Positions 58,694-64,000 of a stretch of DNA of 64,000 nt are shown here, in pieces. The translations under genes were made by a program, and so were the position numbers. Every line of letters starts with the position of its first letter. The first letter of the stretch is position 1. The notes under the pieces are model-generated. The model saw only the letters and a list, made by a program, of their open reading frames with translations. It had not been told where the DNA came from and did no database searches. This DNA is from Austwickia sp. TVS 96-490-7B (GTDB lineage: Bacteria; Actinomycetota; Actinomycetes; Actinomycetales; Dermatophilaceae): contig NZ_JAHPZL010000004.1 in NCBI RefSeq assembly GCF_019331795.1, positions 177,870-241,869 of the forward strand, written 5' to 3'.

Positions 58694-58725
58694 GCGCCGG
58701 ATGTGCCGAAAGGTACATCCGGCGC
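58694..58725. terminator. second hairpin after the PAD gene
   Basis: GCGCCGGATGT (58694-58704) pairs perfectly with ACATCCGGCGC (58715-58725). Confidence 0.6.
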
Positions 58726-58726
58726 A

Positions 58727-59027
58727 GCGTCGTGATCGGCCCCGCAGCATTCAATCACCCCCGTCGACAGCTATGTCACCGGTGATATCCACGGCAATGT
58801 CACTCGCCGTCCACCGTGGTCCCACATCGCGGACGTAATATGTCGCGAAATGAGAACTTTGAGCCGGATGATCACCAAGAAAATTTGGGGTGAACTTGCG
58901 GCTAACAATCCGATGCGATTGAAGCTAAAGTGATTTCGCATCGCGCCGGCGGATGGGGTGACCGGCTAAACACGTCTGGGGATGGACTGTCGGCACTCAC
59001 GCCGGCGGGGGCGAAGGGGGCTTTTTC
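58727..59027. promoter_or_regulatory. long gene-free leader before the secreted-protein/glycan operon
   Basis: About 300 bases holding the promoter and probably a long 5' leader of the operon that starts at 59028. The segment 58850-58980 is AT-richer and contains several short inverted repeats. I compared it by eye with the c-di-AMP and c-di-GMP riboswitch cores and did not find them. Confidence 0.35.
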
Positions 59028-59705
59028 ATGTCATTACGTCGAGGTATCCGCTCGCGCAAATTCCTGGTGACAGGACTTGCCATCGGACTCATATCAACCG
59101 CCGTCGCTGCCGGAGCGACCGGAGATGTGCCCACCGGGATGTCCCGGGGCGCACCCACCACGACACCCCGAGCGGCACCGGCACCGCCGATCACCCGACC
59201 CATGGCGCCGGCCCCCGTGGCCATCGCTCAGCTGCCACCGGTCACACCTCGCCCCATCTGGGGTGAACCAGCATCCCGCGAGCAGCGTGAAGCCACTGTG
59301 GCAGCAGTGCGCGCTTATCTCACCGCAGCTGATGCGGTTTACACCCGTGGCTCAGCCGTCGGAGACGCAGAAAAACGCGTCGCCACCGGCGCCGCCCTGG
59401 GTGAGATTGCCGCCGCAACTGAGGAACTGACCTCCCAGAAACGCCACCAGTCAGGATCCGTCACGATGGCCTCCGCCTCGGCGTACCTCCAGCCTGAAGA
59501 GGACCGGGTGTTGGTGGTGACCTGCCTCGACAGCTCCGCAGTGACGCTGACAGAAGACGACGACACCGGTCGCAACCGGCGGGTACGCACCGCCAGCCGC
59601 GCCGGGACCCGTACGGCTCTGCACGAATACACCCTGGAGAAGGCCGGGGACCACTGGGTCGTCCTCCTCCATTCCCTTCCCGACGACATGTCATGTGCAC
59701 GGTGA
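59028..59705 (+). CDS. secreted or membrane-anchored protein, unknown
   Basis: A 225-residue protein with a basic start (SLRRGIRSRKF) and hydrophobic segment (LVTGLAIGLISTAVAAGA) that is a signal peptide or anchor. A Pro/Ala/Thr-rich stretch (about 35-80) follows. The C-terminal 140 residues (REATVAAVRAYLTAADAVYTRGS...LHEYTLEKAGDHWVVLLHSLP) have the helix-then-sheet pattern of small cone-shaped SnoaL/NTF2-like domains, not proven. The ribosome site GAAGGGGG precedes ATG 59028. The end lies 10 bases before the next start, suggesting an operon. Confidence 0.65.
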   Translation: MSLRRGIRSRKFLVTGLAIGLISTAVAAGATGDVPTGMSRGAPTTTPRAAPAPPITRPMAPAPVAIAQLPPVTPRPIWGEPASREQREATVAAVRAYLTAADAVYTRGSAVGDAEKRVATGAALGEIAAATEELTSQKRHQSGSVTMASASAYLQPEEDRVLVVTCLDSSAVTLTEDDDTGRNRRVRTASRAGTRTALHEYTLEKAGDHWVVLLHSLPDDMSCAR

Positions 59706-59715
59706 GAGGACGATC

Positions 59716-62634
59716 ATGAGCCGCTCTGTCTTGAATGTGCTGACCCTGTCTGCGGCCGCAGCCACCCTGGTCATCGGGACCGTGGCGCCACCGGCGTCGG
59801 CACAGACTCTTCCCGTGGCATCTCCTGGTGCCACCACTCGGGCCCTGGCTGACCCACCGGCCGCGCCCACACCTGACGGGTCGTCACCAGCGCGGGCCGC
59901 CGCATCATGTTGGGAGGCCAAACAGGTCAACCCGCAAGCCGCTGACGGCATCTATTGGATCGTCACTCCCAAGCTCATCCGACCGGAGCAGTTCTACTGC
60001 GACATGACCACGGACGGTGGCGGCTGGGTGCTCATCGGCCGCGGCCGTGACGGGTGGCGCAGTGAATACGAAGGGCTAGGCACGACCGCGGACGTCCGGT
60101 CCGTCGTGGACGGCACAGGCGCTTTCCGACCTAAACAGTTGTCCTCCCTGGTCGTAGACGGGCTGCTCAACGGTCAACGAGTCGATGCGCTCCCCGACGG
60201 GGTGCGCCTGCGCCGAGCCACCACCCGAGACGGCAGGTCGTATCAAGAGGTCCGCTTTGGGCTGGCTCACCGTGACCGGTGGGTCTGGGCGTTCCGGGCT
60301 CGTCACCAACTCAAAAACATCTCGTTCAACGGCATCAATGGCGGCAGCGGATCCTCCAAAGACTTCCAGCAAGGCTTGGACTGGCTCGGATACATGCACG
60401 TCAACACCGACATCACTGCTGCCCAAAATTGGAGCGGTGGTTTTGCCTACGGCAGAGCGGTGACTGGATCGTCGTCCTGGGATAGCTACCTGTGGTCAGC
60501 CACCGATGGCGGCGGGGCCGCTCGACCGTTCACTCAGGTCTACCTCCGACCACAACTTCGCACCTCTGAGATGACCTACCCACAGGTGCCACCGAGTGGC
60601 CTGACCGCGATCACCCGTCGCCCACTGGCAGAGACCAGCGCTATTCCCCAGACCTGGGGCGTCTCGGGTCTGGCCGGAGCCGATGGAGTCACCTCCGAGA
60701 TGCGCACCGAAGTGCAAGCGTTCGCCCAGATAGGCAACGTGATGTACGTCGGAGGGAACTTCAAACAAGCCCAACGCGGCCAGTACGGCGCGGGCGCTGT
60801 CGAGCAGTCCTACCTCGCGGCGTTTGACCTCAGCACCGGGGAGTTCATCCCTGGCTTCCGCCCCGTACTCAACGAACAAGTCAAAGCACTCACCGCGCTT
60901 CCCAACGGGATGCTCGCCGTTGGCGGTGAATTCACCGAGGTCAACGGCAAACGCGCTTCCGGGGTCGTGGTCTTGGACCCGGCGACCGGACAACAGGCGC
61001 CCGGGTTCAACTTGCAGGTGGTCAACGGGCTGACCAATGGCGTGCTCTCGGTGCGCTCCCTCAAAGCTGAAGGCCGATACCTCTATCTCGGTGGAGCGTT
61101 CACCCATCTCATTGGCGGCCCCACCAGCACCAAGGTCTACGCCCGAGCAGCCGGTCGCGTCGACTACGAGACCGGCCTGGCCGATTCCTCGTGGAATCCC
61201 GCCTTCAACGGCACCGTCACCGAGATCACGCCGTCTCGGTTTGACCAGCGCGTCTACGCGACCGGGTACTTCAGCACCTCCAATGAGACCGATGTGCTCA
61301 GGGTCGGAGCGATCAGCTCTGCGTCCGGAGCAGCCGTGGTGCCATGGAAGCCCAAGTTCAGTGTGTTGGAGGGTGCCCCGGACAGCTTCCAGTTCACCGT
61401 GAAAGAAGGAGCTGACCTGGTCTGGGTCGGCGGGTCACAGCACAGTTTCTTCTCGTACAACCGTCCTGAGCTGTCATTCCGTGGCGGCGGCATCTCGTTG
61501 GCTGGCGGTGATTTCCAGACGAGTTATGTCGACGGCGGGACGGCGTACGGCGGCTGCCACTGTGGTGATTTCTTCTACTCAGGGGTGACCACATGGAGTC
61601 CACGAGAGCTCCCGACAGAGTTCAATCAAGCGGACAAACTCGGCTTCGTCGGCGCCTTCGATGCCTCCACCAGCGAGTACCTGCCCGAGTTCAACCCGAT
61701 CCTCAATGCCCGCAAGGGGTACGGCGCGTGGTCCAGCATCGTTGACTCCCGAGGCACCCTGTGGATTGGCGGCAGCTTCGACCAGTCCACCGACATTAAT
61801 GGTCGAGTCCAGTGGTCGGGCGGCTTCGTCAGGTTCGCTGCCCGCGATGTCACTGCCCCACCCGCCCCGCACAATGTCAGCTCCGCCACCCACGGCGACA
61901 CCGTCACTCTGTCCTGGACCGCGGGGACACCGGCGGAGCCGGGCACCGTCCACGAGATCCTTGCCGACGGCAAGGTCATCGCGACCACCACCGCTACTTC
62001 TGTGCAAGTGCCCGTCCCGACCCGGGATACGGCGTACGTCGTGCGTTCTGCCGACCCCAGCGGTAACCGGTCGGACAGCACCGAGGTGATCACCCTCTCC
62101 CCCACCCCAGTGGTGCAGCGCACCACCTTGGTGGAGTCGCACTCGACGTGGCGTTGGCGTTTTGACAGCACTGACCTGCCCGCTTCCTGGAACCAGCCCA
62201 CCTTCGATGACAGCAGCTGGCCTGAAGGCGCTGGGACGCTCGGATATGGCACCGATGGGCTGGGGACCACCCTCACCCCTGCTGGGGATAACCCACCGGT
62301 CACCGCGCAATTCCGCCGCACGTTCGCCGTGGATGACCCCAACGCTGTGGGCACCGTCACCATCCGGTTGCCCGCCGATGACGGCGTCGTCCTCTACCTC
62401 AACGGTGTCGAGATCGGCCGGAAAAATCTCCCCGACGGCGAGATCACCGCAGGAACCTTCGCGACTCAGGCGCCGACGAGCGCGGACGCTGCCGCCGATC
62501 CACTGGTCATCACTCTTCCTGGTTCCGCGTTGATCAGCGGCGCCAACGTCCTCGCCGCGCAAGTCCATCGGCATGACGCGAACACCCCGGATATCTCCTT
62601 CGACCTCAACGCAGTAGGAGTACACACATCATGA
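59716..62634 (+). CDS. large secreted protein: fibrinogen-like domain, propeller-like repeats, FN3 and C-terminal beta domain
   Basis: A 972-residue exported protein (signal peptide ends PASA, about 29). Residues 65-290 resemble a bacterial fibrinogen C-terminal-like domain: SCWEAKQVNPQAADGIYWI, FYCDMTTDGGGWVLIGRGRDGW. Residues 330-710 carry repeated VGG/GGxF blades (MYVGGNFKQA, LAVGGEFTEVNGKRASGVVVLDPATG, LYLGGAFTHL, LWIGGSFDQS), like delta-60 or Kelch-type propellers. An FN3 domain (about 715-795) follows, then a sandwich domain (about 800-970, WRWRFDSTDLPASWNQPTFDDSSW...GVVLYLNGVEIGRKNLP) like those in metallophosphatases and glycoside hydrolases. GAGAGG lies before ATG 59716. The stop overlaps the glycosyltransferase ATG. 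Confidence 0.8.
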   Translation: MSRSVLNVLTLSAAAATLVIGTVAPPASAQTLPVASPGATTRALADPPAAPTPDGSSPARAAASCWEAKQVNPQAADGIYWIVTPKLIRPEQFYCDMTTDGGGWVLIGRGRDGWRSEYEGLGTTADVRSVVDGTGAFRPKQLSSLVVDGLLNGQRVDALPDGVRLRRATTRDGRSYQEVRFGLAHRDRWVWAFRARHQLKNISFNGINGGSGSSKDFQQGLDWLGYMHVNTDITAAQNWSGGFAYGRAVTGSSSWDSYLWSATDGGGAARPFTQVYLRPQLRTSEMTYPQVPPSGLTAITRRPLAETSAIPQTWGVSGLAGADGVTSEMRTEVQAFAQIGNVMYVGGNFKQAQRGQYGAGAVEQSYLAAFDLSTGEFIPGFRPVLNEQVKALTALPNGMLAVGGEFTEVNGKRASGVVVLDPATGQQAPGFNLQVVNGLTNGVLSVRSLKAEGRYLYLGGAFTHLIGGPTSTKVYARAAGRVDYETGLADSSWNPAFNGTVTEITPSRFDQRVYATGYFSTSNETDVLRVGAISSASGAAVVPWKPKFSVLEGAPDSFQFTVKEGADLVWVGGSQHSFFSYNRPELSFRGGGISLAGGDFQTSYVDGGTAYGGCHCGDFFYSGVTTWSPRELPTEFNQADKLGFVGAFDASTSEYLPEFNPILNARKGYGAWSSIVDSRGTLWIGGSFDQSTDINGRVQWSGGFVRFAARDVTAPPAPHNVSSATHGDTVTLSWTAGTPAEPGTVHEILADGKVIATTTATSVQVPVPTRDTAYVVRSADPSGNRSDSTEVITLSPTPVVQRTTLVESHSTWRWRFDSTDLPASWNQPTFDDSSWPEGAGTLGYGTDGLGTTLTPAGDNPPVTAQFRRTFAVDDPNAVGTVTIRLPADDGVVLYLNGVEIGRKNLPDGEITAGTFATQAPTSADAAADPLVITLPGSALISGANVLAAQVHRHDANTPDISFDLNAVGVHTS

Positions 62635-63563
62635 CCTTCCCCGACGACATGTCGAGTGCCCTCCCCACCGTCAGCGCGGTGGTCGGCACCCACGACAGAC
62701 CGGTTCTGCTCCGCAGAGCCGTCACGTCGATCCTGGAGCAGGACTATCCAGGCACGATCGAATGCATCGTGGTCCGGGATCGCTGTCAGGACGACCTGTC
62801 GATGACAGACCTGCCCCCCGGACGGTCGGTGATCGTGGTCGACAACGTCCGCAGCCCTGGCCTGGCTGGGGCCCGCAACACCGGGATCAACCGGGCTAGC
62901 GGGGAGTTGATCGCGTTTTGCGATGACGACGACGAGTGGCTGCCGGGCAAGATCTCCGTCCAAGTGGAGATGTTGAGCCAGCATCCAGAGGCCAGTCTGG
63001 TCGCCACCGGGATTCGGATCGTCACTGCTGACGACGCTGTCACTCGGATCCCGCCGGCTCAGGTGACCTTGCCCGACCTGTTGCGTTCCCGGGTGGCGCA
63101 GATCCACCCGTCGTCTTTCCTGCTCCGCCGGGATGACCTGATCGCTGCCGGACTCGTCGACGAAGAAGTGCCTTCGTCGTTCGGGGAAGACTACGAACTG
63201 ATGCTGCGGCTGGCACGGCGCGGCCCGATCGTCTCAGTGACCGCCCCGCTGACCGTGGTGCATTGGGACCGGTTGTCGTTTTTCAGCACCCGCTGGAATG
63301 GCATCTGTGACGGGCTGGGCTACATCCTGACCAAGTTCCCCGAGTTCAACAGTGACCGGGTGGGGCGGGCAAGATTACGCGGTCAGATCGCTTTTGCGCA
63401 TGCGGCGGCGCATCGTCGTCGCGATGCCACTCGGTGGGCCGCCGCGACCCTGCGAGATGACCCTCGTCAGCTCCGCGGATATGCGGCGCTGGCCGTGGCC
63501 ACGGGGCTGGTCCCCCCACAGGCGCTGCTGGAGAGGGTCAATGCCCACGGGCGGGGCTTGTGA
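62631..63563 (+). CDS. family 2 glycosyltransferase
   Basis: A 310-residue GT-A inverting glycosyltransferase: SAVVGTHDRPVLLRRAVTSILEQDYPG at the N-terminus, SPGLAGARNTGINRASGELIAFCDDDDEW with the sugar-nucleotide/metal Asp cluster (98-101), and FGEDYELMLRLAR as the acceptor ED motif. No membrane helix. ATG 62631 overlaps the preceding stop (ATGA), and its stop overlaps the GTG of the next gene, so the three genes are translationally coupled. Confidence 0.88.
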   Translation: MTFPDDMSSALPTVSAVVGTHDRPVLLRRAVTSILEQDYPGTIECIVVRDRCQDDLSMTDLPPGRSVIVVDNVRSPGLAGARNTGINRASGELIAFCDDDDEWLPGKISVQVEMLSQHPEASLVATGIRIVTADDAVTRIPPAQVTLPDLLRSRVAQIHPSSFLLRRDDLIAAGLVDEEVPSSFGEDYELMLRLARRGPIVSVTAPLTVVHWDRLSFFSTRWNGICDGLGYILTKFPEFNSDRVGRARLRGQIAFAHAAAHRRRDATRWAAATLRDDPRQLRGYAALAVATGLVPPQALLERVNAHGRGL

Positions 63564-64000
63564 CTTCCTCGCCTTCTGTTTGCTCGGTCCACTTGCCGGC
63601 GTGGCCGCTGCTCGTCGCGCTGGGCGGTATCCCGCTGTGGTGGGTGTTGGGGCTGCTGCCGTTCCTGCCATTGGGGTACGTCGTGATCGTCGCGGTCCTG
63701 CTGGTGGGGCTGCCTGATCTCTCGCAGATCAGGCTGCTCCCCGGCAGCGGCTGGCTGGGGATGTTCGTGATGTGGATCCCGTTCAGTATGGCGATGTTGG
63801 ACTCGGGGATGCGGGTCATCGGTTTTTCGATGCGGTGGGGTGCCTTGCTGGCCGCAGCGACCGTGTTGGTCCATGTGGCGAACTGCCCCACGTTGACGCA
63901 GCGGCGACTGCTGACCGCACTGGTCCCGTTGTGGCTGCTGCTCGTGGCCGGGGGCTATCTCGGGGCGCTCATCCCCGATGGCGGCTTCACCACGCCGATG
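63560..64000 (+). CDS. polytopic membrane protein, start of a probable glycan polymerase/ligase (3' truncated)
   Basis: From GTG 63560 (overlapping the glycosyltransferase stop, GTGA) an open frame runs to the window end, giving about 147 residues. They contain at least five hydrophobic segments (for example LLVALGGIPLWWVLGLLPFLPLGY, VVIVAVLLVGL, GWLGMFVMWIPFSMAML, LLAAATVLVHVA and LVPLWLLLVAGGYLGALIP). Together with the glycosyltransferase this suggests an O-antigen polymerase/ligase-type protein, but the diagnostic loops lie outside the window. Confidence 0.65.
   Translation, partial: MTSSPSVCSVHLPAWPLLVALGGIPLWWVLGLLPFLPLGYVVIVAVLLVGLPDLSQIRLLPGSGWLGMFVMWIPFSMAMLDSGMRVIGFSMRWGALLAAATVLVHVANCPTLTQRRLLTALVPLWLLLVAGGYLGALIPDGGFTTPM

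Noticed and set aside
58727-59027. c-di-AMP or c-di-GMP riboswitch in the long leader before the secreted-protein operon
   Set aside because: GGGGTGACCGGCTAA at about 58956 is suggestive of cell-wall-gene leaders, but the other conserved blocks of either class are missing.
61579-62625. 348-residue open frame antisense to the fibrinogen-like protein gene
   Set aside because: Shadow frame; no start signal, and the composition is that of a mirrored coding region.

Overview
This window looks like a chromosomal segment of a moderately GC-rich actinobacterium, probably of the order Micrococcales. The reasons are the GTG starts and 4-bp stop/start overlaps, a DtxR/IdeR-type iron box, a LytR-CpsA-Psr protein with a LytR_C domain, a Cgl0159-type aldolase in an inositol operon, and many secreted proteins with Ala-x-Ala signal peptides and Thr/Ser/Pro/Lys linkers. 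Dermatophilaceae is a guess from gene style only. No rRNA, tRNA or CRISPR array was found.

Layout. 1-10.2 kb: a TerC membrane protein and a lipoprotein, then three tandem secreted serine hydrolases of the penicillin-binding/class C beta-lactamase fold (the middle one a deletion pseudogene), an EgtC-like amidotransferase, a TetR regulator and a pirin. 10.2-22.2 kb: mostly housekeeping (LURP-one-like protein, ThiD-type kinase, nucleoside phosphorylase, zinc alcohol dehydrogenase, MASE1-like histidine kinase, ABC-F ATPase, an SPFH/GYF plus zinc-ribbon pair, a Lon-substrate-domain protein). 22.7-24.7 kb: an AT-rich insertion bounded by a 26-bp direct repeat that reconstitutes the 3' end of pheA. 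It carries a broken transposase and a candidate secreted membrane-active peptide with a small membrane protein. 24.7-35.8 kb: pheA, an LCP protein, serA, a Sua5/YciO protein, an HTH regulator, copZ and csoR, a DJ-1-like and an alpha/beta-hydrolase-like protein that have each lost the nucleophile, an aminodeoxychorismate lyase and an O6-alkylguanine-DNA alkyltransferase.

35.9-38.3 kb: a sulfide/persulfide operon (sulfide:quinone oxidoreductase, single-Cys DsrC/TusE, DsrE2-like protein) behind a perfect 20-bp CsoR/CstR-type palindrome. Next come a Cys-rich pentapeptide protein, citrate synthase, a secreted peptidylarginine deiminase (PAD), L-lactate dehydrogenase, an orphan iron box with a hairpin, and a MarR-CLC operon whose operator abuts the MarR start codon. 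46.9-56.5 kb: a myo-inositol module on the minus strand (ABC importer, iolC, Cgl0159-type aldolase, iolB, mmsA) with a divergent GntR regulator; iolG, iolE and iolD are not here. 56.6-64 kb: a second secreted PAD, then an operon with a secreted unknown protein, a large secreted fibrinogen-like/propeller/FN3 protein, a family 2 glycosyltransferase and the start of a polytopic membrane protein, which suggests a surface glycan locus.

The observations most worth following are the two secreted PADs with vertebrate-like catalytic residues, the sqr-tusE-dsrE2 operon with its palindrome, the small pheA island with its frame-interrupted peptide gene, and the fibrinogen-like/glycosyltransferase locus.
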